This document shows, one piece after another, positions 10,147 to 21,500 of a DNA stretch of 64,000 nt. The stretch is taken from NCBI GenBank assembly GCA_031772625.1, contig CM062815.1, positions 115,886,989 to 115,950,988 on the forward strand. Direction: 5' to 3'. Each line of letters starts with the position of its first letter. Within the stretch, counting starts at the first letter, position 1. The notes beneath the pieces were generated by a model, which did not search any database, was not told where the DNA came from, and saw only the letters and a program-made list of their open reading frames with translations. Source of the DNA: Pinus tabuliformis (lineage: Eukaryota > Streptophyta > Pinopsida > Pinales > Pinaceae). The position numbers were made by a program, and so were the translations under genes.

Positions 10147-12537
10147 CTAACTGAAATTGCCCTAACTCTATGACAAATCAATTGTTCTTGTCACTCTACT
10201 TTCGGCTTTCAAATCCGCCCATCTTGTCAACAATTTCACTACTCCATAATGCTCTTCCTAGGGCACATTAATGGCCCACTTATCGCAGACTTCATTGAAC
10301 AAGGACATCAAACCATCCCTCACACAATCTACAAATTTAGGGCTTAATGACCAGCCTACTCAACTCTGATTTGTCATCTCTAGTATTGTATGTTAGTGCA
10401 CACTTAAGATAGCCCTCACAACAATATGTTAACATATCAAATCATAGTCCTTAAGGCTTATATAGGCAACCCACTGGTTGTTCCTTTGCCCTTCCAAATT
10501 GATAGACCTTAGGGCATGCCAAATGCAATCATCAAACTACCAATTCCATCAATGCTTAGGTCTTTTATAAAGCTAGAAAATCTTTTGAATATACAACACT
10601 CTTCCATGTTAGCCTTTAGCTGCTAAACCCTAGCAATATCACCGACATGAAAGAGACAAAGAGCATATAAACAAGAGACTTACCAAAACCATCAATCAAG
10701 GAGGAAAGGCCCAGAATACTTATCTTTTGAAAATGATTAGCCCTTACTTCATGCATCCATTTTGTCAACTTCATTCTCAATAAAAATTATTGCCCTCTTA
10801 AATTTGAGCTACACGATCAATTTTTCATCTTCCATTCCCAAGAGCTAGGGTTTTTCTTTCAACCATAATGATCAGACTTGGGGTTAGGGTTTCCTCAATC
10901 ATATTTAAGCAAGGGTCAATATACAACTTCCCAAATCCTACCAATCTATCACAAATGCATGATCTACAAGAATGCAATTGTTAGTCACAAATTCCAATAA
11001 TTGTTAACCATGTGCCTTCTATGGAGCTTCACTTATGTTTTGATAATAAAAGAGGATACTATTATCTAATCAATGTATCCTTACAGACCCTCATGCTTTA
11101 ACAGCTCTCTAGCAAAAATAATCAAGACCATATAAGGAAACCTTAACACATAATCATGTCAAGATTTTACACAAGTAGCCTAGATCCATCTAACTCTGAA
11201 TCTAACATGAGCCGAGTGGGGATCAAATTTCTTCAATGAAAACTTCTTTTAGAGTACAAAATACAGTGTAAATAAATTGGTATCCACATAAATTAGTTAA
11301 TATAGATATTTAACTTCTAATTTATTTACATGAAATTATATTATGACATATGGCAACTAACTAAACATATATAGCATATTAGTCTTTGTTTTTTATTATA
11401 GCCGACATTACTTCTCTATTTAGAGAGTAACTTATTTTCAGTTCACAAAAGTTGAGCACGGATGGACGGACATACTTACACATCACCACCATACTGGGTT
11501 GTGGAATGAGCCTCTCGGCTCAATAAAAAGGCAAAATACATACCTTGTTAATTCATACTTATAGTGCTTTTTCTACAGCAGGTGTAGATCATCTTCCTGC
11601 ATGCACTTGAGACATCCCAGACTTTTAACGAACCACAAAAGTTCTTACATGCTACTAGCAACATTCTTTTTCTTGGTTCAAATGGATTGTATAGCAAGCC
11701 GATCCTTCAAAGATTACAGGATTGTCCTTCAACTATTGTGAGGTGAGCTGGAGTATCTATCATTCGGATTACTATTTGCAATCTTCAATATTCATGAATT
11801 CAGGTAGAGCCTGGATCCTTACTTTCGAGAATCATTGTCCCTTCAAACTTTGAACCTTTGTCAAGAGACATACTGTCATTTTTGCCATAGCAACTTATCA
11901 CAACCCTATCTCTTGTCAACATATGTACTTGCCATCAGTCGGAGCTAAAGCTACAGAATACAAGCCATACTGCAATAATACAATCCAATCTCTGTAGCGA
12001 GCCACCACAGGTCTAGAAGTTTGTTCCAAGCACAGGTCTTATCCAATATGTATAGCAATGCCACCACAGGTGAGCTTCAGTATCACATTTAGAAGCTCTG
12101 AACCATTGTATGTTTGTCCATCACTGGGATAGCAGATGTGAATCTCCTCTTTGTAATGTAACAAACCATTGAAATGTGGATTGTAAAGAATATAGATTGG
12201 GCCACATAATTGTATAGAACAAACCACAATAATGTGAAAGCAAATCCCAATCAAAGATTTGTTGAGCCATACGAGACATAGTCATAAATTAAGGTGAAGT
12301 GCGGTCATCCTTTTAGACAAGAGTTCTTTTGCTTCAGAATTCGGACCATATTACTTCAGAAATTTTGACTATTTTCCTTATCAAGACCATCGAACTTCTA
12401 TAAATTATGCACGAACTTTTAAATAATGTTCAATGGATTATGATGTGACCTTGATTTGCCTTTAATGCTTTCCAAGTCTTCTTCAATCCTTAGCATTTTA
12501 TTAGGGCTTCTTCCACAGTGCTCCAATCCTTGCCCTC
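10147..12537. other. No recognisable gene; AT-rich repeat-like DNA
   Basis: Neither strand has a convincing coding stretch. I looked here on the minus strand for further CCT6 exons and found none. The 71-codon minus frame at 12039 has no motif. The 3' part (about 12300-12537) may be the start of the internal region of the minus-strand LTR element to its right. Confidence 0.55.
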
Positions 12538-12549
12538 GCTCTGATACCA
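12538..12549 (-). other. Primer-binding site for initiator tRNA-Met
   Basis: The minus strand reads TGGTATCAGAGC, the standard plant retrotransposon PBS complementary to initiator Met-tRNA. It directly abuts the end of an LTR (TTCTAACA). This fixes the element's orientation as minus, with its internal region at lower coordinates, where no gag or pol survives. Confidence 0.85.
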
Positions 12550-13376
12550 TGTTAGAATTCCAGTGAAAATATGAATTTTTTTAATCTGATAATCACTTGT
12601 GAGCATTATTTTGATTTTTCTTATTAGTTTGTTAATCTTCTTCATCAAGCAATTATAAATAGATAAAGACATTATAGATATTTGAACACAAGGAACAAGA
12701 GACACAAGAAATTAGGCTCCAAGCCAAGGCAAATGGGGAAAAACCTATCAATCCTTTCTTTACAGAATCTAGAGAAATCCAAGTCAAATACATATGCTTC
12801 AGTGACTAGCTTCTTCCACTGCCAAGTCAACCCTCCACTAAACAACACTTGCCTTCATAATTTTGTCCATAGATTTGTCAATAGGTTTGTCCATCAAATC
12901 CTTCACAGCTTACATACTGTCAACAAAGATGCACCACAAAAAGGCTCGAAGTTCATCATAGGTCCACACCACAGAGACTCGCGAAGAGCCCAAATATCTT
13001 CACAGAGAGCCCGAAATATTACAGGTGAGGGTTATCCGAGTTTCATAGAGAAGCACAGAGAAAAGCACCCAAAATCCTTATTTCCACAGATATCCATGCT
13101 ACAGAAGATCCACAAATTGCTAACCAAATGAGGGTGCAAGCTTGCCAATATATAGTAGTTTTCGTGTCCAAAAAGGCGCCTCATGTGGTTGAGTCTACTT
13201 GTCTCCCAGAAGGGCCAATTTGGCAAGTTGGAAGACAAGATATCAATTATAAAATTCAATTTTTTCTTTTCTTTCATGTGTCCAAAATAGGACATATGCA
13301 AAATCAATTTCTTTTTACAAAATAAATGTCTTCTTTAATCAATTATGAAGACCGAACCTAGTTACAATTTCCAACA
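12550..13376 (-). repeat. 5' LTR of a minus-strand, copia-type retroelement (827 bp)
   Basis: Read on the minus strand the block starts TGTTGGAAATTGTAACTAGG, ends AATTCTAACA and is followed by a Met PBS. The terminal TGTTgGAATT-like inverted ends fit. Frames inside it (for example plus 12682-13131) are LTR sequence and not genes. The second LTR is not in the window, so the element is truncated. Confidence 0.75.
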
Positions 13377-14097
13377 TAGGTAAATGTAAAATAGTACCAT
13401 GTCAAAAAACATTGACAATAAGTGAATGTCTAATATCATAATATAAAGGCACCTCAAGCATTAGGGTAATTTAATATATCATCCATCCCCTAATTACCAG
13501 CTAACACGTGAGAATTTTTCTTAAATTGCATGGTTCTTGTTATTGGTTGATTAGTTAGGCAACTTTTTATAAGTTATTTTTAATCATGTACAAATCCCCC
13601 CCGGCTTTAAAGATAATTTGCTTCCATTTTCAATCAAATGAGTTGACTATACAACATCCACACCTGGCATCAAAATGTTAGCATTCAGCATCACTATGTA
13701 GTAGTATATACTAGTTTGTTGTTCCATGTAACTAGTGAACAGTAACAATGGTTTCTGCCAACAAATAAAACATCATTTTTGTTAATTTTAGGCAACAATG
13801 GTATGCTTTATGCTTTGGAGGAATTTTACTTCAATTTATTTATTAACCCAGTATCAATATTCAGATTAGCAATCACATCAACATGATAGTAAAATGCAAA
13901 TAGAACATAAACATAAACAGTAGAAGACAAGCCAAGACAAGAGGACACAAGATGTGGCACCAGCCAAGGACAAACCCCAATGTAGAGAAACCCTTGATCA
14001 AATCTTCTTTTAGTCTTCAATACTTCAGCAGAGAGAGATAGTACAATTTACAAATCTGATAATTTATAACAGCAGCAAAAGAGCCCTAACCAGAAAA
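13377..14097. other. No recognisable gene
   Basis: AT-rich spacer between two related LTR-like blocks. The right part (13900-14060) may already belong to the second LTR, but its left edge could not be fixed. Confidence 0.45.
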
Positions 14098-14387
14098 GTC
14101 AACGTTTATCAACAGAGCAGATTTGACCCTCGGCAAATCGGTCAACTTCAGTCAACTTCGGCCTCAAAACAGCAAGATAAAACAACCCTCAAAACAGTCA
14201 AATTCAGCCCAATCAAAGTTTGGTCAAACATCCCACCTGTGGTCAACGCTAGATGCAGTCAACACTAGTCAACAGTCAACGTTGCACCTCAATTTTTGTG
14301 CCCATAAATGCGATCTGCCAAAACAAAGAGCCCTCACAAAAACGCAGTCAAAGGAGGTCAACGCATGCAAATCAACGCTTGGTCAAA
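14098..14387. promoter_or_regulatory. Dense cluster of W-box cores (GTCAA/TTGAC)
   Basis: By eye there are 12 GTCAA and one TTGAC in 290 bp, many as GTCAAC or GGTCAA. On the minus strand these read TTGAC, the core bound by WRKY factors. They lie inside an LTR-like block downstream of a minus-strand TATAAATA at about 14560, not in the classic upstream position. An enhancer role is an inference. Confidence 0.55.
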
Positions 14388-14806
14388 CTGTCTAGAAATT
14401 CGGTCCCCTGAAATTTTGGCCTCCAGAAATTTCACAAATTTCGGCCTCGTGAAATTTCGGACGTGCGGAGAGAGAGGCCCAAAAATCCATACCCAATCAA
14501 TGAGGAGAGAGAGAGAGAAGTATGAAGATGAGTGTGTGCAAATGAAGTTAAGGCACCTTTTATTTATATGCAATGTTGAGGATGAATAGACATGACTGTT
14601 GGGCTTCTGAGCCTACATAAGTTTGTTGACTGACCTTGACAATTTGACCATAATCAAAATAAATTCATAACTTCATTTGTACATGTCAAAATGGATGATA
14701 TTTAGATAAATCCTACACCTCTCAGAGAGAGGAATCCAAGAAAAATATCAGTTGTCATAAATAAGATGACCCGTGTGGAGTTTGGCCCTAGTTGCCAATT
14801 TTAACA
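14388..14806 (-). repeat. LTR-like block, minus orientation, same family as 12550-13376
   Basis: Reading minus from 14806 the sequence begins TGTTAAAATTGGCAACTAGG, close to the other LTR's TGTTGGAAATTGTAACTAGG. A minus-strand TATAAATAAAAGG lies near 14560 and GA-rich microsatellite sequence near 14500. The far end of the LTR (below 14098) was not located. Confidence 0.5.
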
Positions 14807-15169
14807 ATTTTCTTCTTTAGTTTTGGCTCAATGTCAAAATTAGTTGCAATCACTTTGTTTAGGCCTTTACATACTTTTGTGGGGAAAGCTACAAGAGTTG
14901 ATAGATGAATCACAATCATACCTCACATGTCATCTATTGATATTAATCTATTTTATAAAGGGAACATAGTTAGAGTGTGTTGAATATCTCATTTGAAACA
15001 AAGAGAATCAACACAATGTAATGAAACTTGTTGAAACAATGTTACCAAAACTAGTCAATTTTCATATTATACCAATGGTATGGACAAATTTTGTCGTTAG
15101 CAAAATGAATCAAGATAGAATGAGTACAACTGGTCAATTCACAACCACTTAATGGGCTTCTGATGCACA
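14807..15169. other. No recognisable feature
   Basis: Short AT-rich spacer before the 900-bp tandem duplication. No coding or repeat signal was recognised. Confidence 0.55.
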
Positions 15170-18100
15170 CTATCAACCTCAAATAAATATACAAACTAGC
15201 AACATAAAGTCAAAGATGGATTCTATCATTCCACTACAAACTTGTTATCCTTTCGCTGGATTGACCTAGAGTTGCTTTCACCGCCACAAGTGGATGACAT
15301 TGGTGTTACTCCAATACCTTTTGGGGCATGGAGTCAAGGGGATGAGGAGGCTACCCATGCAACAAACCATGAGGATGATCTAAAGCATTTATAAAAGAAA
15401 CTATTGTTAGCAATCTTGATGATATGGAATCAATTATAGTGTAATGATTTTTGAATTGTGGGGTCATTTAAAGACTCGACGCTTATGTGTTTTCTCTCAA
15501 AATTTTAATTGTATGTACCCCAAAGCTTATATATGAATGTAATCTTATTATTTGCACCCTTGCATGCAATATAAATTCCAATTCTAAATATTTGGTCTGA
15601 AACATAGAGAAGCATTACAATTTAACCCCAAAAAGTTATGACATTGTCATGTGGTAAAACAATTTGCATTTTCAATTACGTTCCAAACAAAATTATGTTT
15701 TCCTTACACCCAAGAATTAAAGTACACAAAGATATGTTTGAACTCTAACCCCATCTACTTCAAAAATATCATCAATAACAACCAACATAAGATCTTCGTC
15801 ATCTTTCCAACAGCAAAGAGAAAAGTTGAATTAAATCGATACAAAGCACACACCACTTCATTAGCAAGTTTCAATTTGAATAAATAAATAAATAAAATCA
15901 AGACTACTTATATCCCATAAGTTTTTGCAGTACATTTTTGGCAACATGAGTTCTCCCTAGACGATCATTTGATGTGGCAAATATAATGCATGGAGAAAAC
16001 CAATCGCTTTTAAAAGAAAAACTCATCAGAAAAATTTGATCACCACCTGACTACTTTGGACCATAGTTCACTATCAACCGCAAAAATGTATACAAACTAG
16101 CAACATCAAGTCAAAGATAAATTCTATCACTCACTACAAACTTGTTCTCCTTTCGCTGGATTGACTTGTAGTCACTTCCACCACCACAAGTGGATGACAT
16201 TGGTGTTAGTCTAATATCTTTTGGGTCGTCAAGTAAAGGGGTTGAGGAGGCTACGCATGTAACAAACAATGAAAATGATCTAGAGGATTTATCAAAGGCC
16301 ATTGTTCACAATCTTGATGATATGGAATCGATTATAGTATAATGATTTTTGAACTGTGGGGCCATTTAGAGACTTGACATTTATGTGTTTTCTCTCAAAA
16401 AAATTATTGCATGTGTTATCACTCCTCTGGATCTCCAAGGCTAAGGAAGAGTCCAACTGAGGTAATAACCACAGACCAACCTTTTGACTTGGTATCTAGC
16501 CCTACCAAGCTGGAGAGGTCTCTCTCCACAAAATCATAGCGAAGAGGGGTAGATGAATTAGGATTTTAGGCTAGTTATGATATGCAAAAGGGTTTGATTG
16601 TTTGAAATTGGATTGTTGGATTAGGATTAGGTCAAAGAGACTAGGTCAGGGCAAATAAGGGTATGATTGCAGACATCTGATGGAGCAAGGTAGGTAGGCA
16701 CTCAAACACTTTGAGGTTCTTGAGTGAGATGGATCAGACTGGTGAGGTGCTAAAAAGAGCAAGACAAAAATGCATTCTTTCTATACTAAAGAAAATGGAC
16801 AAATTATGAAGATTTCCCCAAAACAGAGCATGTAAGGTGTATTCTGCTCATCAACTTGAAAATCAACATATCATAGAAGTGAAATGAAAAATGAGAGCAC
16901 AAAACATTCAAACATATGCAACATAAGAAGAAACTATGTCAAAATGCCATACCACAGGTATTCCATCAAAATAGATGCAACTCATTCATTAAATTTATGC
17001 CAATACTGATTACACTAGTGTCTCTGATCAATACAACAGCATCCAACTGAGTCCCCCCTATGAAATGAGTCACGAAATGATAGATATAGCCATCAAACAA
17101 CTTCTCCCATCCTCAGGGGTCGAATCCATCAACTAAGGAGCAGTTCCACCAAAATCTGAACTGAAAGCTAGATTATAGGGAGGTCAAACTGACTCATCCC
17201 TCACTTTTTGGAAATTGATTCATTACACCTCATTGAGTCCATTTACCTAATGTATTTACCCTAGGCAACAATAAAAACATGTTAATTACATTTACTTCAT
17301 CAATTACATAAGTGAAATCATCATTTCCCAAGATAAAAGTCAAAAATGCAGTGAAATTGAAAAATATCAGACATTTGTCAAACGCGCCATTTTTGTGCCA
17401 AGCGCGCCATCTCTGTTGCAGCCAAGTTTTGAGTGCCTTCTCGATGTCCAAATTGGGCTCAAGATAGCTTGTTGGAAAGATCTCTCCCTTGGCTACAGAA
17501 TGGACCTATCAAGCATAGCCCCTCAAAAATCAATTCTCCCAAGACTGGTAAAAAAGTGCAAAAATGAAGTGTGCTCTTGCAAGAAACTTTTGGAGGTCTT
17601 CCTCAACTCCAAATTGAGCTCATCATAGCTCATTGGAAAGCTATTCTGGTCTAGTTGTCATTTGACTTATCAAGAAAGTCATTTGGACACTCCAGCTAGG
17701 AGAAAATTTGATTTTCCCAAGGTCGCTCCAGAAGTGCAGAAAACCTCTTGTAGCACCTGTATGTTTTACATTTCTCCAAAACCATAACACCTGTGTAAAA
17801 AATAAAGGAGGTTTTTGTTCCTTGGCCTATGATGGACAAAAACCTCTCTCACTTTTGTAAAATTCATCTCTGTTTGGTCAAAAACATACTTTGAAGCAAA
17901 ACTGGCCTTATGTGTGGCAAATGATTTGTCCCTTGGAATGACTTCTTGAAAAATGATGGAGACATGATGTTTATGAGCTGAAATGACCTCATATTTGCTT
18001 ATATGACCTCCCTTATGCCTCCTCTACTCAGATCTCTCTGATTCCATTGCCAACCCTAGCTGAGTGGAAGAGGAAATTAGGGTTTAGTGCTTGTGTAAAA

Positions 18101-19270
18101 TGATGATTTAGGCACCCTTGGGAAAAGACAACTCCCTTTGGCATTCACTTAACCTTTTGAAACTTTACTCTTTCACTTGACTATTTCCTTTGATAAATTG
18201 ATCTTTTGATGGTCTGGCATCTTTGGAACACTAAGTTAACAGCTTGGGAACCTTGTACTTATTACATTTGAATGACATAAAATTACAAAATTAAAATTAA
18301 AAATATTACATTTGAACTCAAAATTACATGATGAAATAAGCATTTCTCTTTACAAATCATCTTTACATCGTGAAGAGAGGTTACTGATCATTTTGAGTGG
18401 AATTTTATTGAACCATGAAAACCCTAATGACCTAATGAAAACCTTAACTGGATTGACCTTTGATGACATGACTGATGTGATGGCATGATGTCATTAACTT
18501 TATGGATAATGGCTACTCAGCAAGGTATGGAAGTGTACCAACAAGTAATCAATTTTGAGGGAGATTGATGATTTTTTTATTTTAGGACTGCCATCAGTGA
18601 GTGAATTTTGGAATGCAACCTAGTGGAATGACAAAATTTCTGAATGTGACCCTAATATGCAATGAAAAGAGAACTTTTGATCACTGATGGCAGGATGCAA
18701 ATATTGACACTAACAGCATGTATCCCAAAGCTTATATATGAATGGAATTTTGTTATCTGCACCCTTGCATGCAATATAAATTCCAATTCTAAATACTTTG
18801 GTCTGAAACATAGAGAAGCATTACAATCTAACCCCAAAAGTTATGTCATTGTCATGTAGCAAAACGCTTTGTATTTTCAATTATGTTTCCAAATAAAATT
18901 AAGTTTTCCTTACACCCATGAATCAAATAACACAAAGGCATGTTTGAACTCTCACCCCATCTATTTCAAAAATATCATCAACTACAACCAGCATAAGATC
19001 TTCGTCATCTTTCCAACAACAAAGAGTAATGCTGGATTAAATCGATGCATAGAACACACCAATTCATTGTTAAGTTTCAATTAAAAAAAGAAAAGAAAAT
19101 AAGACTACTTGCATCCCATAAGTTTTTGTACATTTTTGGCAAGATGAGTTCTCCCCAAACGATCATTCAATGTAGCAGATATAATGCATGCAGAAAACCA
19201 ACTGCTTTTAAAAGAAAAACTCTTCAAAGAAATTTGATCACCACCTGACTACTTTCGACCATAGTTCACT
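15170..19270. repeat. Tandem duplication of a unit of about 900 bp; second copy split by a solo LTR
   Basis: Unit 1 is 15170-16070. Unit 2 begins at 16071, runs to 16413, is interrupted, and resumes at 18721 to about 19270. Shared landmarks include TTTCGCTGGATTGAC (15253 and 16153), CAAAGCTTATATATGAATG and GATCACCACCTGACTACTTT. Part of the unit looks like decayed coding sequence on the plus strand (PPQVDDIGV, NLDDMESIIV), broken by stops, which I cannot assign. Confidence 0.8.
16414..18715. mobile_element. Solo LTR, 2302 bp, target duplication GCATG
   Basis: The block starts TGTTATCACTCC and ends GACACTAACA, and GCATG lies directly on both sides (16409-16413 and 18716-18720). The uninterrupted sister unit at 15499-15520 shows the empty site. 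No gag or pol lies inside, as expected after recombination between two LTRs of one element. The orientation is not determined. Confidence 0.8.
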
Positions 19271-20057
19271 CCAATAGTGCAGAATATTCAACATGTGTTG
19301 CAACACTTCATCAATATTTTCCTTAACAATTATGCAATCTACTACTAACATACCAACAATATCATGTGGCTCCATTCTTGTTCCATTCTCGTTCCTACAA
19401 GTATGTACCTCATTCCCTCTTTTTGCATAATCAAGATGTTTGATCAACTATTATTTTCCCAATGGAAATTCAATCAGGACGACATGCTTGATGCTATTAA
19501 TTGCTCAAGAGTATGGTCATATAATTTTAGAGAGTAAATGTTTTGCATATAGTGCAAATGGGTTCTTCATAAAGTTATTTCCAACAAGATAATCAACAAT
19601 AAAAAGATAAAGTATCCTATTAACATCCACATAATCAAATTTGGCTTGTCAAACACCTATTAAGTCCTTTTGATGACAGAGGGAAACCAACTATTGGATA
19701 TCAAACACCTTCCCTCACACACAAATACTCGACACTCGATAAGGGTTGAACCCACATTGTTTGTATGGCATTATCCTATCCCAAAAAATGAGACAACCAA
19801 AAAAATCCCACTTTTTTACCCATTGCATGTAGATCTAACTTCATCATACAATGATCCAATATTTAAGCTGTTATGAATCTAATTCTCTACGTACTTCCTA
19901 AAACCCATGTAGTTCATTTGTAGCTCTTAACTACAAACCCTCAATAGTTGAATTTTGAAAGATTATCATCACATTCAGCAAAGTGCAAGCATGAGAAACC
20001 TTAACTTGTAAAACAAAACCTATACCCATAAAGTTTAACAAGAAATCAGCTTTTTGA
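19271..20057. other. No recognisable gene
   Basis: AT-rich sequence with short chance frames on both strands. It lies downstream of the last visible CCT6 exon and could belong to a very long CCT6 intron 3. Confidence 0.5.
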
Positions 20058-20513
20058 AATATATGTTTAATGTTGGCATGAGGTTTTCATTTTTTATCAT
20101 ATTTGTTTCACCAGCACAAGGGATTTTATCATAAATATTTTTAAATTATGTACATTTTGAATGATATAGTTTCTCAAACCTGATGTGAATTTTATTACAT
20201 GATTTAGCACTGCAAAAAAAATTCAGACTTCGTGGTTGTCTAACTCTAACACAACAAACCAAGGGACTAAGGTTGAAAGCATTCTGAAATATGTTTAATG
20301 TTGGCATGAGGTTTTCATTTTTTATCATATTTGTTTCACCGGCACAAGGGATTTTATCATAAATATTTTTAAATTATGTACATTTTGAATGATATAGTTT
20401 CTCAAACCTGATGTGAATTTTATTACATGATTTAGCACTGCAAAAAAAATTCAGACTTCGTGGTTGTCTAACTCTAACACAACAGACCAAGGGACTAAGG
20501 TTGAAAGCATTCT
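20058..20513. repeat. Near-perfect 228-bp tandem duplication
   Basis: The two copies, 20058-20285 and 20286-20513, share the whole unit beginning AAATATATGTTTAATG or AAATATGTTTAATG and ending GAAAGCATTCT. I see only two substitutions (ACCAGCAC/ACCGGCAC, CAAACCAAG/CAGACCAAG) and a small difference at the junction. It is a recent local duplication or possibly an assembly artefact. Confidence 0.9.
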
Positions 20514-21500
20514 ATATTATGCTTCTTAATTGTTTCAATCTTTAAATAACAACAGAGAAGAAAAATAAATAGTTACTTAAAAGAAATAACTACCACAGTG
20601 ATCCCATATATCTCAACTCCTTCCACAATAGTCACCATTATTCGGTATGCTTAGCTTTTGACCAAGTTCAATCTATCTCCAAATAACTTCCACAACTGCA
20701 ATATCCTCAAATGCTCTTAAATAACTTATTTTTAGACAACAGAAATCTTAGGAAAAAGATCCGTTGCTCAAGCCTAATTTTAGACCATTTGTTTGTTGAT
20801 AATTTCAAACATAAAGCCCTTTTTCATTGTTAGTCAACTGAGACTTCACACTCTCATTATCAAAGGTTACAAAAATTGCTGAGTAATTTTCCTAGCAGAG
20901 AACAAATTCTGTTTAACACCTGAACATACCATACATTTTTCATATAACTAATTGGGCCATCTAGCATTTGCAAAAAAGGACTTTATTTTCCATTCACTAC
21001 ATAAGTAGCCTCGTCAACAACTGACACCAAATCTCCATAACCGAAGTCATTCTCAATGTCCAACAACTACTTTATGTCAGTTAATCCATTGACACATAAC
21101 TTTTAGTTTGATGATAATACCAACTATCGTTTTTAAAGTGACCAATTTTTCCAGCTGGACTGGAACCAGAGAGTTTGTGATGAAACCATCTTGAAACAAT
21201 CTGTACAAACCAATTAAGCTAACCCACTGACCTTTTTTTATTTTCTTATTATACCAACACGAAAATTTTGTACTTATATAAGCTATTTGTTTTCTAGATT
21301 CCATAAGCTACTAGACAAAAATAGTTGATAATGGCATGAACCCCATTTTACAAAAGTCAATGTTTATAATGGGTATAGCATTTATTGTTTCACAGAAAGC
21401 AACTTTACAAACAGGTAAATGAAGAAAAAAGCCAACTGAGACCACAAAGTTAGGACATTTGTTTGCAATTATAACGACAAGTGTAAATAAAACAGCTGAC
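20514..21500. other. CCT6 intron 3 start; nothing else recognised
   Basis: The sequence below the exon 3 donor (21500) should be intron 3 on the minus strand. It is AT-rich with no exon-like continuation of CCT6. A 75-codon minus frame at 21077 has no recognisable motif. Confidence 0.5.

Noticed and set aside
12538..12549. tRNA gene fragment
   Set aside because: TGGTATCAGAGC beside an LTR end is a primer-binding site; no tRNA body is present.
12682..13131. 149-codon plus-strand frame
   Set aside because: It lies inside a minus-strand LTR and has no motif.
10147..21460. CCT6 exon 4 and later exons
   Set aside because: I searched the minus strand for the conserved continuation after ISEG and found no matching stretch with splice sites.
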